The notes below the pieces were generated by a model. It did not search any database. It was not told the DNA's origin and saw nothing but the letters and a program-made list of their open reading frames with translations. DNA of 64,000 bases, from assembly GCF_900258035.1 (NCBI RefSeq), contig NZ_OGTP01000017.1, positions 62,001 to 126,000 on the forward strand. The letters are read 5' to 3'. Shown here one piece after another: positions 33,355 to 42,067 of the stretch. The DNA comes from Caballeronia novacaledonica (lineage in GTDB: Bacteria; Pseudomonadota; Gammaproteobacteria; Burkholderiales; Burkholderiaceae). The translations under genes were made by a program, and so were the position numbers. How positions within the stretch are numbered: position 1 is the stretch's first letter; each line of letters opens with the position of its first letter.

Positions 33355-33815
33355 CGCGAAGCCGTGCCCGGCTTCACGGTGCCATCGGGTTGCGGGACTT
33401 CGATCGGCTTGACCTCGACGGGCGCGGTGCCTTCCTTCTTGATGCCGAGCTTGTCCGCGGTTTGCGGCGATACATCGACGATGCGGTCCTTCACATACGG
33501 GCCGCGATCGCGGATCTGCACCACTTCGCTGTTGCCGTTCTCGAGATTCGTGACCCGCGCCTTGGTGCCGAGCGGGAGCGTCTTGCTGGCTGCGGAGTCG
33601 GATTGCGGATTCATCCGCGTGCCGTCGGCCATTTTTTTCTTGTAGAACTTATGGCCGTAGTACGAGGCCTCGCCCTTGCGCGGTTTGCCGCTTCGGTCGA
33701 TGCCGCGCTCATGCGTGGACTTGGCCTTTGCGTGAGGGTCGCTCGCGGACGCCGGATACACCGTGCTCAAGCAGCACGACAGGATCATGCATACGAATGC
33801 GCGAAGCCGCTTCAT
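33351..33815 (-). CDS. RlpA-like double-psi beta-barrel protein
   Basis: A 154-residue exported protein with a signal peptide (residues 1-25, ending ASA/SD). The double-psi beta-barrel has RlpA hallmarks: GEASYYGHKFYKKKMADGTRMN, TLPLGTKARVTNLENG and VQIRDRGPYVKDRIVDVS. RlpA proteins bind or cleave naked peptidoglycan glycans at the septum. There is no SPOR domain, and the protein is much shorter than E. coli RlpA, as is common for secondary family members. The basic linker (44-56) is unusual. It overlaps dctD by 4 nt at the stop codons. Confidence 0.82.
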   Translation of the reverse strand: MKRLRAFVCMILSCCLSTVYPASASDPHAKAKSTHERGIDRSGKPRKGEASYYGHKFYKKKMADGTRMNPQSDSAASKTLPLGTKARVTNLENGNSEVVQIRDRGPYVKDRIVDVSPQTADKLGIKKEGTAPVEVKPIEVPQPDGTVKPGTASR

Positions 33816-33968
33816 GTTCGTTTCCTCTCGAACTCGACATCTCCTCTGCTTCGAGTAGCAGTAATCGATCCGTTTCCGTCTGTTCATATGCCAAGCGTTG
33901 GGTCTGCACACGCCGGACGACAACTTGTATAGTGCGAGAGCCTATGAACTGTTGATCACGGGAACCCT

Positions 33969-34562
33969 ATGAACCAGAAGAACAAAAGGCGTCTCTTGTT
34001 GGCGGGCGGCATTGCGGCGGCGGCGCTATGCGTGAGCGGATGCACGACGACGGGTCCATCGTCCGGTGAAACCGCCGCCGGCACGGCCGACCGCGATCGC
34101 GCCATCGACGCCGCCGTCGATGCAACGTTGCAGCGGCTCTATGTGTCCGTGAACGGATCGCGCGAACTCGTGAGCAAGGCGCGCGGCGTGCTCGTTTTTC
34201 CCCGCGTGATCGCGGCGGGCTTCTGGCTCGGCGCGCAATACGGCGAAGGCGCGCTGCGTGTGAATGGTCGAACCGACGGCTACTACAGCACGGCGGGCGG
34301 TTCGTTCGGCTTGCAGATCGGCGCTCAGTCGAAGGCGCTGATCTACGTGTTCCTGACCGACGACGCGCTCGCGCAGTTCCGCCGGCGCGACGGCTGGGCA
34401 GTCGGCACCGACGCGACCGTCGCGGTGATGAAGCTGGGCGCCAACGGCCAGCTCGATACGACGACGGCGACCAATCCTGTCGAGGTTTTCGTGCTGACGA
34501 ATGCCGGGCTCATGGCGGGCGTGTCGCTCGAAGGAACGAAGGTCAGCCGGTTGAGCCCGTGA
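33969..34562 (+). CDS. YSC84/BPSL1445-type (SYLF domain) lipoprotein
   Basis: A 197-residue lipoprotein (lipobox VSGC, Cys25) with one SYLF/Ysc84 actin-binding-like domain. Hallmarks are ARGVLVFPRVIAAGFWLGAQYGEGAL, YYSTAGGSFGLQIGAQSKALIYVF and the Gly/Asn-rich end. Bacterial members of this family are immunogenic in Burkholderia pseudomallei (BPSL1445), and the SYLF fold binds lipids. GGGAA precedes ATG 33969. It is transcribed alone, convergent with the flavoenzyme gene. Confidence 0.85.
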   Translation: MNQKNKRRLLLAGGIAAAALCVSGCTTTGPSSGETAAGTADRDRAIDAAVDATLQRLYVSVNGSRELVSKARGVLVFPRVIAAGFWLGAQYGEGALRVNGRTDGYYSTAGGSFGLQIGAQSKALIYVFLTDDALAQFRRRDGWAVGTDATVAVMKLGANGQLDTTTATNPVEVFVLTNAGLMAGVSLEGTKVSRLSP

Positions 34563-34579
34563 TCCGCCGATAAAGGCGC

Positions 34580-36616
34580 CTACAGATCCTTCACGAGACG
34601 AAGCGCATCGTAGATGGCGGCGTGCGTGTTGCGCGCCGACACCGCATCGCCGATCCTGAAAAGCTGAAAGCGCCCTTCCGGATTTCGTTCGACGACTTGC
34701 GGCTTGCCGTCGATGAGCCGGTCGTAATCGACCGCGCCGAGGTTCGACGACAAAGGCTTCAGCTCGAAGTACAGTTCGTCCATCGGAATCGTGCCGTGAT
34801 TGACGACGATCTGATCGTGGCGCTGCTCCTTCTTCACGCCGCCATAGTCGCTGCCGATCGTCGCGACCAGTTCGCCGCCTTCGCGCCGGACGGATTCGAG
34901 GCGGAACGTCACCGTGAACGTCGTCGCGAGCTTCTGCAGCGAGCGCATGTAGGGCACGAGATTCATGCTCATGACTTCGGGCGAGAACGAGCGGTCGGGC
35001 GTCATCACTTCCACTTTGCCGCCGGCCTGCGCGATCGTTTCGGCGGCCTGCAGCGCGGCGTGATCGCCTGCATCGTCGAAGATCAATACGTTCGCGCCGG
35101 GCTTCACATCGCCGGAAATGATGTCCCACGACGAGACGACGTGCTCGTTGCCTTCGCTGCAAATCTCCGTGTGCGGCATACCGCCGGTCGCGACGATCAC
35201 CACGTCCGGATGCTCCGCGAGCACCGTGTCGTTGTCGGCCCACGTGTTGAACTTGAACCGCACGCCGAGCCGTTCGCACTGCGCCATGCGCCAGTCGATG
35301 ATGCCTATCATCTCCTTGCGGCGAACGTTCTGCGCGGTCAGGCGAATCTGGCCGCCGGGATCGTTCATCGCTTCGAGCACGACGACATCGTGCCCGCGCT
35401 CGCCCGCGACGCGCGCCGCTTCGAGACCCGCCGGCCCCGCGCCCACGATCACGATCCTGCGCTTCGTCGCGGCGGGCTCGATCGTGTGCGGCATCTCCAG
35501 TTCGCGGCCCGTCGCAGCGTTGTGGATGCACAGCGCCATGCCGCCCTGATAGATGCGGTCGAGGCAGTAATTCGCGCCCACGCAAGGCCGGATATCGTCT
35601 TCCCTGCGCTCGATGATCTTGCGCACGATATGCGGATCGGTCATGTGCGCGCGCGTCATGCCGACCATGTCGATCTTGCCCGACTCGATCGCATGGCGCG
35701 CGGTCGCGACGTCCTGAATGCGCGCCGCATGGAACGTGGGGAAGTCCGTCGCTCGCCGTATTTCGCCCGCGAAATCGAGGTGCGGGGCGCTCTTCATGCC
35801 CATGATCGGAATGACGTCGGTGAGCGCGGCGTCGGTTTCCAGATGCCCGCGAACCACATTGAGGAAATCGACGAGACCGCTGTTTTTCAGGCGCTTCGAA
35901 ATCTCGATGCCTTCTTCCTTCGTGATGCCGCCCGCCATCATTTCATCGGCCGTATAGCGAATGCCGAGAAGAAAGCGCTCGCCGACGCGCCCGCGCATCG
36001 CGCGCAGCACGTCGAACGTGAAGCGCATGCGGTTCTCCAGCGAGCCGCCATACGGACCTTCGAGCGTGTTCGTCAGCGGCGACCAGAACTGGTCCATCAA
36101 GTGACCATAGGACTCGATTTCCAGCCCGTCGAGGCCGGCTGCTTTCATGCGCTCCGCCGCATCCGCGAAATCGCGAACGATACGTTCGATATCCCATTCC
36201 TCCAGTTTCTTGGGGAAAGCCCGGTGCGCGGGCTCGCGATTGTGCGACGGCGAGACGGCGGGAAGCCAGTCGCCTTTGTCCCAGCGCGTGCGCCGGCCGA
36301 GATGCGTCAACTGGATCATGACCTTCGCGCCGTGCTCGTGGCATTCGTCGACGAGATCCTTCATCCACGGCACGACTTCGTCCTTGTACGCGAGGATGTT
36401 GTTGAAGACCGGCGGACTGTCCTTTGACACCGCCGCGGAGCCCGCCGTCATTGTCAGCGCGATGCCCGCCTTCGCCCTTTCGACGTGATACGCGCGATAG
36501 CGCTCCTTCGGCAGCCCGTCCTCGGCGTACGCCGGCTCATGCGACGTCGTCATGATCCGGTTGCGAAAAGTAAGGTGTTTCAGCGTGTACGGCTGCAGCA
36601 ACGGATCCGTGGACAT
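34580..36616 (-). CDS. Dimethylglycine/N-methylproline demethylase-type flavoenzyme
   Basis: A 678-residue enzyme with an N-terminal FMN TIM barrel of the old yellow enzyme family and a C-terminal FAD/NAD(P) module (VIVGAGPAGLEAARVAG near residue 382). It matches the 2,4-dienoyl-CoA reductase/trimethylamine dehydrogenase layout and is closest in style to DgcA and StcD, which demethylate dimethylglycine and N-methylproline. The iron-sulfur loop reads CVGANYC then ALCIHN, so one of the four usual Cys ligands is Ala. I chose ATG 36616 because upstream codons overlap the promoter. A divergent TetR gene and palindromic operator are adjacent. Confidence 0.78.
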   Translation of the reverse strand: MSTDPLLQPYTLKHLTFRNRIMTTSHEPAYAEDGLPKERYRAYHVERAKAGIALTMTAGSAAVSKDSPPVFNNILAYKDEVVPWMKDLVDECHEHGAKVMIQLTHLGRRTRWDKGDWLPAVSPSHNREPAHRAFPKKLEEWDIERIVRDFADAAERMKAAGLDGLEIESYGHLMDQFWSPLTNTLEGPYGGSLENRMRFTFDVLRAMRGRVGERFLLGIRYTADEMMAGGITKEEGIEISKRLKNSGLVDFLNVVRGHLETDAALTDVIPIMGMKSAPHLDFAGEIRRATDFPTFHAARIQDVATARHAIESGKIDMVGMTRAHMTDPHIVRKIIERREDDIRPCVGANYCLDRIYQGGMALCIHNAATGRELEMPHTIEPAATKRRIVIVGAGPAGLEAARVAGERGHDVVVLEAMNDPGGQIRLTAQNVRRKEMIGIIDWRMAQCERLGVRFKFNTWADNDTVLAEHPDVVIVATGGMPHTEICSEGNEHVVSSWDIISGDVKPGANVLIFDDAGDHAALQAAETIAQAGGKVEVMTPDRSFSPEVMSMNLVPYMRSLQKLATTFTVTFRLESVRREGGELVATIGSDYGGVKKEQRHDQIVVNHGTIPMDELYFELKPLSSNLGAVDYDRLIDGKPQVVERNPEGRFQLFRIGDAVSARNTHAAIYDALRLVKDL

Positions 36617-36663
36617 GAATGCCTCATCGAAGCGAGTGGGGACGAAACGCCTGTTGTGAACCA

Positions 36664-36692
36664 AGAGTAGAAGTTATGTACACATGTGTCAA
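36664..36692 (-). promoter_or_regulatory. Promoter with overlapping palindromic operator
   Basis: On the minus strand TTGACA (36692-36687) is a perfect -35 box, spaced 17 nt from TACTCT (36669-36664). The palindrome ACACATGTGT (36680-36689) overlaps the -35 box and spacer, so a bound repressor would block RNA polymerase. The likely ligand-responsive repressor is the divergent TetR protein. Confidence 0.6.
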
Positions 36693-36743
36693 GTAGGGAG
36701 ACAATGGTGTACAGTGAACGGATTGAATCCGGAAAAAAATGAA

Positions 36744-37373
36744 ATGGACGAGACGCTCGACGTGGTGCGCGGCTCCGCCGACATGTGGCTGGACGCGGCG
36801 TTCGAAGGCCTTCTCGAAGGCGGCGTGGAGGCTGTTCGCATCCTGCCGCTCGCAAAAAAGCTGAATCTTTCGCGAACGAGTTTCTACTGGTTCTTCAAGG
36901 ATCGCGAGGAACTGCTTGCCGCCCTGCTCGACCGATGGAAAGAGAAGAACACGGGCAACTGGATCGCACGCACGGAGGCTTACGCGGACAGCGTGTGCGA
37001 AGCGATGCTGAACGTCTTCGACTGCTGGTTCGACGACACGATTTTCGACTCGCGCTTCGAGGCTGCGATCCGCAACTGGGCGCAGCAGTCGCCGGACATC
37101 GCGCAACGGATGGCTCAGGACGATGCGCAGCGCATCGCCGCGCTGACGGCGCTATTCGAGCGATTCGACTATGAGCCGCGCGCCGCGGATGTTCGCGCGC
37201 GCGTCGCCTATTTCACGCAGGCCGGCTATGTGTCGACGAAGCCCGACGAAGACATGTCCGTTCGCATGATGCGCATTCCGGAGTACGTCGAAGTCTTCAC
37301 GGGCGTGCGGCCGAAGAAGCACGAGCTTCAGCGCTTCTACTCGCGGCGCGGGTTCGAGTTCGAATTCGAGTGA
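36744..37373 (+). CDS. TetR family regulator of the demethylase gene
   Basis: A 209-residue TetR protein with HTH LPLAKKLNLSRTSFYWFFKDREELL (about residues 32-56) and a helical ligand-binding domain rich in Trp and Phe. ATG 36744 was chosen; a GTG at 36714 would add 10 residues. It is divergent from the flavoenzyme gene, with the operator-like palindrome in between. The last 37 nt overlap the convergent proC-like gene. Confidence 0.8.
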   Translation: MDETLDVVRGSADMWLDAAFEGLLEGGVEAVRILPLAKKLNLSRTSFYWFFKDREELLAALLDRWKEKNTGNWIARTEAYADSVCEAMLNVFDCWFDDTIFDSRFEAAIRNWAQQSPDIAQRMAQDDAQRIAALTALFERFDYEPRAADVRARVAYFTQAGYVSTKPDEDMSVRMMRIPEYVEVFTGVRPKKHELQRFYSRRGFEFEFE

Positions 37374-38143
37374 GCGTGTTCCTTCGGAGTCAGTTGCTCG
37401 AACACATGCTCGCAGGCGGCTTGCCATGCCGCATTGGCGCCGAGTTTTTGCAGCACATCGAGGCCTTGCGCCGTATAAGTGCCCGCCGTCGCGATGGACG
37501 AACCGATTTCCCCAATCTCCGATGACGACTTGTATCGCGAGTACGCCACGCAATCTTCGACGCCACTGAGCACCAGTTGTCTCGCGTCTTCGGGTGCGAA
37601 GCCTTTCTGAACGAACCATTGCTGAAGGTCGTGAAGCAGGAAGTAGAACCATCCGTTCATGCATGCGCCGACGGTGGCGAGTTCGAATTCGCGTTCGGTC
37701 GCGAGCGGTACGGGATTGCCCAGCGCCGCGAGCAGTGGCGCCATCGCTGAATCGGCGGGATAAATCGCGACCGTCGAGCGATTGATCTCCGCAGCGAGAG
37801 ACAGCATCGCGCGCGTGCATTCGCGGGCGCCGAACATCCGCTGCAAATCGCCGGCCGGCACGCCGCTGACGACGGAAATGAGCGGAACGTCCGGCTTCAA
37901 CCTGATCTCCTGCGCGAGTTCGTCGAGTTGTCCCGGACGAACGCCGATGAGCACGACATCGGCGGCATCCGCGACTTCCTGGTTATCGCGCATCAGCTTG
38001 CAGCCGATATCTCTGGCGAGACTTTCCGCCCGCGCGCGGCTTCTGGGCGAGAGAAGAAACGTCGCGTCGCTGCTGGCGCGATGCCATCCTCGAATCATCT
38101 TCTCGGTCAGATCGCCGACGCCGAGCACTCCGAGCTTGATCAT
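37337..38143 (-). CDS. Pyrroline-5-carboxylate reductase-like protein
   Basis: A 268-residue protein with an N-terminal Rossmann fold (KLGVLGVGDLTEKMIRGW) and a C-terminal ProC-like dimerisation domain (EDARQLVLSGVEDCVAYSRY). Classical ProC has GxGxMG; here the loop is GVGDLT, so cofactor use may differ. GAGGAG precedes ATG 38143. It may reduce pyrroline-5-carboxylate or a related cyclic imine. Its proximity to an N-methylproline-demethylase-type enzyme gives a possible metabolic link, but the genes are convergent with tetR rather than one operon. Confidence 0.72.
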   Translation of the reverse strand: MIKLGVLGVGDLTEKMIRGWHRASSDATFLLSPRSRARAESLARDIGCKLMRDNQEVADAADVVLIGVRPGQLDELAQEIRLKPDVPLISVVSGVPAGDLQRMFGARECTRAMLSLAAEINRSTVAIYPADSAMAPLLAALGNPVPLATEREFELATVGACMNGWFYFLLHDLQQWFVQKGFAPEDARQLVLSGVEDCVAYSRYKSSSEIGEIGSSIATAGTYTAQGLDVLQKLGANAAWQAACEHVFEQLTPKEHAHSNSNSNPRRE

Positions 38144-38305
38144 GCGCTTGCTTTCTCCTCGCTGAAGCCTGAGTTGTCGAACCGAATATCGTGCAGATGG
38201 CGCACATTGCACGAAGCACTATATCCGTATGCGCGCCTGGCCGCTTCCGCTGCACGGATCCGAATCGGCGCATAGACTGGCGCGAACGATATTCGGAGTG
38301 ACTTC

Positions 38306-38689
38306 ATGAGCGAACAGCGGATTCGAGAAGCGCTGAATGCGCACTGGCTCGCATCGGCGAATGGCGACCTCGACGCCGAGCACGATATCTACGATGACGA
38401 TGCCACATGCGACTATCCGCAATCGGGTGAACGTATCCGCGGACGGACGAATTTGCAGGCATTGCGGGGACATCATCCGGACAAGCCATCCGGTTTCGAT
38501 GTCAAACGCATTCAGGGCGAAGGCAATCTGTGGATCACGGAATACATGATCTCGTATCAGGGGCAGGCGGCCTATACGGTCAGCATCATGGAATTCCGCG
38601 ATGGCAAGGTGATTCACGAAACCCAATATTTTTCTTATCCATTCGAAGCACCGGCCTGGCGAAGTCAGTGGGTTCAGCGAATGAATTGA
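38306..38689 (+). CDS. SnoaL-like (NTF2 fold) protein
   Basis: A 127-residue protein of the SnoaL/NTF2-like fold: IREALNAHWLASANGDLDAEHDIYDDDATCDYPQSGERIRGR at the N-terminus and YTVSIMEFRDGKVIHETQYF at the end. Such small cone-fold proteins are isomerases, hydrolases or ligand binders. GGAG lies 7 nt before ATG 38306. It is a single gene with no clear partner. Confidence 0.72.
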   Translation: MSEQRIREALNAHWLASANGDLDAEHDIYDDDATCDYPQSGERIRGRTNLQALRGHHPDKPSGFDVKRIQGEGNLWITEYMISYQGQAAYTVSIMEFRDGKVIHETQYFSYPFEAPAWRSQWVQRMN

Positions 38690-38813
38690 CAGGCGAATGT
38701 CTGTGTCTCGCCGACAGCAAGCCTTCGAACTGTCGTTCGCGAGCCGTCGCGTTACACCGCTGCGTGTCCGCATAAATCGGCTCAAAGCCCATGAACAAAG
38801 ACTTCCGCGCTCA

Positions 38814-38830
38814 TTGGCACGCCGCGTGCA
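38814..38830 (+). promoter_or_regulatory. Sigma54-like promoter of the double-glycine peptide gene
   Basis: TTGGCACGCCGCGTGCA matches TGGCACG-N4-TTGCA except that the first T of TTGC is G; GG and GC are 10 nt apart. The predicted start near 38841 leaves a leader of about 49 nt with a good ribosome site before ATG 38890. CGAAC-TGTC-GTTCG at 38726-38739 is a weak candidate for an upstream activator site. Confidence 0.65.
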
Positions 38831-38889
38831 AATGTACGAATGGCGATAGACACGTCGTCATTCACTTTACTTTTGCCAGGAGACCCGCC

Positions 38890-39132
38890 ATGACCAATTT
38901 GACCATCAACGATCTGCCTCGCGTCGATACCCTCGACCGCGATACGATGTCCGCCGTGCGCGGCGGCATCGCGTACGTGACCCTGCCGCCGGGCAACGAG
39001 AACACGCTTCCCGGATTGCCCTCGCTGCCGGCGTCGTGGCCCACCGCCGCCGCGATCCTGAAGGAACTGAACCTTCCGCTGCCGTTGCATGTTGCGCCGC
39101 AACCCGCGACGCAGGACCCTCGTCTGCTTTGA
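38890..39132 (+). CDS. Double-glycine-leader peptide precursor, 80 aa
   Basis: An 80-residue ORF with AGGAG 8 nt before ATG 38890. The first 26 residues end in LDRDTMSAVRGG, a close match to bacteriocin/RiPP double-glycine leaders that are cut by C39 peptidase domains of ABC exporters. The remaining 54 residues are Pro/Leu-rich (YVTLPPGNENTLPGLPSLPA) and lack cysteines, unlike microcin V-type products. No C39 exporter, maturase or immunity gene is in the window. The product could be a secreted signalling or antimicrobial peptide, or a GG-leader protein of another kind. Confidence 0.72.
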   Translation: MTNLTINDLPRVDTLDRDTMSAVRGGIAYVTLPPGNENTLPGLPSLPASWPTAAAILKELNLPLPLHVAPQPATQDPRLL

Positions 39133-39161
39133 GCACGGGCCGGGGCCGACTCGACGCGCCT

Positions 39162-39494
39162 TCATCGTTCGAAATAGATCGCAATCCAGACGGTCTGCTC
39201 TTCGGCATGCGTCCACGCCACGCGATGCCGGCAATGCGGCTCGATTAAAACGTAGTCGCCCGGACGCATGTCGTGCCGCGTCGAGTTCTCTTCGAATTCG
39301 AGCACGGCCGCGCCCGATAGCAACGCGACCCATTCGGCGCGCGGGTCGTCGTACCAGAATCCTGCGGGGCTCGCGTGCCCCATCGACACGATGCGCTCCA
39401 CGTTCAGGCGCTGCCCCGTGACGAGCATGTCGATCCGCTCTTCGATGCCGCGCTTCGCTTCGATACCGAACAGGTTTCCCGTTTGCAGTTGCAT
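39162..39494 (-). CDS. Single-domain cupin protein
   Basis: A 110-residue cupin. Motif 1 is modified (EWVALLSGAAVLEFE), and motif 2 reads RPGDYVLIEPHCRHRVAWTH, with two or three His that may bind metal. Small cupins of this kind are often annotated as phosphoribosylaminomimidazole-carboxamide or mannose-isomerase-like, without evidence. GAGGTC precedes ATG 39494. It is convergent with the double-glycine peptide gene, 30 nt away. I see no strong hairpin between them. Confidence 0.7.
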   Translation of the reverse strand: MQLQTGNLFGIEAKRGIEERIDMLVTGQRLNVERIVSMGHASPAGFWYDDPRAEWVALLSGAAVLEFEENSTRHDMRPGDYVLIEPHCRHRVAWTHAEEQTVWIAIYFER

Positions 39495-39591
39495 GGATCG
39501 ACCTCGCGTCTGGGTTCGAATTCAACTTCGCTGCGTCATTGCCGTTATACAGGGTCAGCGTGTCCGTCAATCTCGTCGATCCGAGTGAGCA

Positions 39592-41109
39592 ATGTCCAGG
39601 ATTCATCTTTGGAAGGAAACCAGCCCTGTCGCCAGAACGCGCTTCTATCTGACGTCCGCGCTCGTCGTGGCGCTGCTGTCGATACTCGTCGCGCCGCGCC
39701 CGCTGGTTTTTCCGCTCGATGATCCGTACATCACGATTCATAACGCCGACGTACTTCTATCCGGCGTCGATCACAACTACAGCACATCTGCGCTGACGGG
39801 CGCAACGAGCGAGATTCATCTGTTGCTCGTCGCGTTCGGCACGTTGTTTCTGCCTTCATCCGTCGCGTTGTTCATGATTGGAATGGCGAGCGCGGTTTTC
39901 TATGCGACGGGACTGGCGCGCATCGCCTTCCAGCTCGGCGCGTCGTGCGTGACGGCCGCGCTGTTCGTCGCGCTCGGCGTGCTGTGCGGGTCGACGCCCT
40001 TTCAATTGCTGAACGGACTCGAGACCGGCCTCGCGATGGCCGTCGTCACGTGGGCGTTGTCTTTCGCGCTCGAGCGATCGCGATCCGTGCGTCTTCCGTT
40101 GCTATGCGGTCTCATGCCGTTCGTGCGTCCGGAACTGGCGGCGCTGTCCGGCTTGCTGATGGCCCGGCAGTTCTGGATGCGCGTGAGAGCCGGTGAGCAC
40201 AAATGGGCGATCCGCGATGTCCTGATCGCGGCAGGAATAGCGCTGCCGTTTCTGACGTGGACGTGGCTCTCCATCGGCTCGCTGATTCCGACGACCGCCA
40301 ACGCGAAGCAACTCTACTTCGCCGATCAGCATGCGCCCTGGAAAGCGAAAGCGGGCATGTTGATCGTCGGAATGTTGCAATCCGGGCTTCTGCCGCTCGC
40401 GGCGCTCGCCGCGCTTGCATGGCGCTCCAGACTGTGGACGCCGCTATTCCTGTACGTCGTTTCGTTTTTATTTGCGTTGTGGGCGACGTTTCCCGGCGGT
40501 TTCATCCATAACTACGGCCGTTACTTTTTCGTGTTGATGCCGGTGTTTCTGTATCTGACGCTGGATTACCTGAAGACGTCGCGGCTGAGCGGGATGTGGT
40601 TCGTCATATTGGCCGGATGGACCGCGCTGATGCTGCCCGTCGGAATGAACGACTACTACGCGGACGAACTTCTCACTGCCCGGGAATATGTGTCGCTGGC
40701 GAAGTGGGTCAACACGAACCTTCCGCCCGACGCCACGCTGCTGATCCACGATGCAGGCTATCTGTCCTACGCGACGTCGTTCAGGCTCGTCGATCTCGTC
40801 GGGCTGAAAACGCCGCGCAACGTCGTCTATCACCGCGCCTGCACGGCGCCCACGGAGGGCAAGGATCGGCGGCTCGCGGTGTCGTCCATCGCGATGACAT
40901 CCGGCGCGACGTACGCCGTCATCATGCAGGACACGGCCGGTTTCTGGTCCTCGCTCGCCCGCGATCTGGAATCGACCGGATGGCATCTGCGAGAAGTCCG
41001 CGCGCCGGCGATCCGCCGCGGCTACGCGGTCTATGCGCTGACGCCGCCCGCTGATTCGAGCGTCGCATGCCGTATCGCCGGACCGACACTGACGGCGTTG
41101 CATCGTTAG
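39592..41109 (+). CDS. GT-C-like polytopic membrane glycosyltransferase
   Basis: A 505-residue protein with about ten membrane helices and a soluble C-terminal part (about 380-505). The first periplasmic loop holds LDDPYITIHNADVLLSG, matching the Asp-Asp catalytic region of GT-C enzymes (ArnT/PMT/RgtA-like), which transfer sugars from polyprenyl phosphate. The family match is general, so the acceptor (lipid A, exopolysaccharide or protein) is unknown. It directly abuts the convergent LysR gene. The start has no strong ribosome site. Confidence 0.65.
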   Translation: MSRIHLWKETSPVARTRFYLTSALVVALLSILVAPRPLVFPLDDPYITIHNADVLLSGVDHNYSTSALTGATSEIHLLLVAFGTLFLPSSVALFMIGMASAVFYATGLARIAFQLGASCVTAALFVALGVLCGSTPFQLLNGLETGLAMAVVTWALSFALERSRSVRLPLLCGLMPFVRPELAALSGLLMARQFWMRVRAGEHKWAIRDVLIAAGIALPFLTWTWLSIGSLIPTTANAKQLYFADQHAPWKAKAGMLIVGMLQSGLLPLAALAALAWRSRLWTPLFLYVVSFLFALWATFPGGFIHNYGRYFFVLMPVFLYLTLDYLKTSRLSGMWFVILAGWTALMLPVGMNDYYADELLTAREYVSLAKWVNTNLPPDATLLIHDAGYLSYATSFRLVDLVGLKTPRNVVYHRACTAPTEGKDRRLAVSSIAMTSGATYAVIMQDTAGFWSSLARDLESTGWHLREVRAPAIRRGYAVYALTPPADSSVACRIAGPTLTALHR

Positions 41110-41970
41110 TCATTTCATCGGCACCAGCAAATCGCGCATCGCGTTGAGCGCCGCCGAAACGTGCCCTTTGCGCCAGACGAGCAGCGCATCGACACGCCCG
41201 AGTTCGCCCATCGGATGCAGGTCCACTTCGTCATCCAGCCGTGCGAGTTCGAGCACCGAGCGCGGCGCCACCGCGACGCCCGCCCCCGCCGCCACGCACG
41301 CGACGATCGCGTGATACGAACCCAGCTCCAGCACGCGCGCCGGCCTGATGCCCTGCTGCTCGTACCAGCGCATCGCGTACGAGCGGTACGCGCAACCGTG
41401 CTCGAACGCCACCAGCGTCAGATTCGTGGCCGTCGCCGGATGCTGTCCGCGCGGCGTGACGAGCGTCAGCTCCTCTTCGAACACAGGCACGAACTCGAAC
41501 TGCTCGGCGGGCAGCGCGTCGGGCTCGATCGGACGGGCCATCACCGCCGCGTCCACTTCGAACGTGCGCACGCTCTCGATGAGCGCCCGCGTCACGCCCG
41601 TCGCCAGTTCGAGCGTCACCTGCGGCCAGCGCTGATGGTAAGCCGCCAGCACGCGCGGCAGACGGCTCGCGGCGGTGCTTTCCATCGTCCCGAGCCGCAG
41701 ACGCCCTTGCGGACGATTCTCGCTGACCGCGTGACGCGCTTCCTCGGCGAGCGCGAGCAGACGTTCCGCGTAGGGCAGCAGGGTTTCGCCGGCGGGCGTC
41801 AACACGAGACGCCGGCCATCGCGGATGAAGAGGTCCGTGCCGAGCGTCTCTTCCAACTGACGAATGCGCGTCGTCACGTTCGACTGCACGCGGTTGAGCT
41901 TAGCCGCCGCCCGCGTCACGCCGTTCTCGCGCACGACGGCCCGAAAAATCGTCAATGCCGACAAATCCAT
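41110..41970 (-). CDS. LysR family regulator
   Basis: A 286-residue LysR protein. HTH: TRAAAKLNRVQSNVTTRIRQLEETLG (about 19-44); the substrate-binding domain shows CxYR near residue 195, as in CysL/YwfK/PutR-type regulators. GGAAAG precedes ATG 41970. It is divergent from the YbfB-type MFS transporter gene (98 bp between starts), its probable target. Confidence 0.83.
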   Translation of the reverse strand: MDLSALTIFRAVVRENGVTRAAAKLNRVQSNVTTRIRQLEETLGTDLFIRDGRRLVLTPAGETLLPYAERLLALAEEARHAVSENRPQGRLRLGTMESTAASRLPRVLAAYHQRWPQVTLELATGVTRALIESVRTFEVDAAVMARPIEPDALPAEQFEFVPVFEEELTLVTPRGQHPATATNLTLVAFEHGCAYRSYAMRWYEQQGIRPARVLELGSYHAIVACVAAGAGVAVAPRSVLELARLDDEVDLHPMGELGRVDALLVWRKGHVSAALNAMRDLLVPMK

Positions 41971-42067
41971 GATCTTTCCAGAAGATTGATTTCATCTCGA
42001 TTATTCATTTTTCAAGATACATCGGTCAAGTTAGGATGTGGTTCGTTTCCGATACGCTCATCCGATC

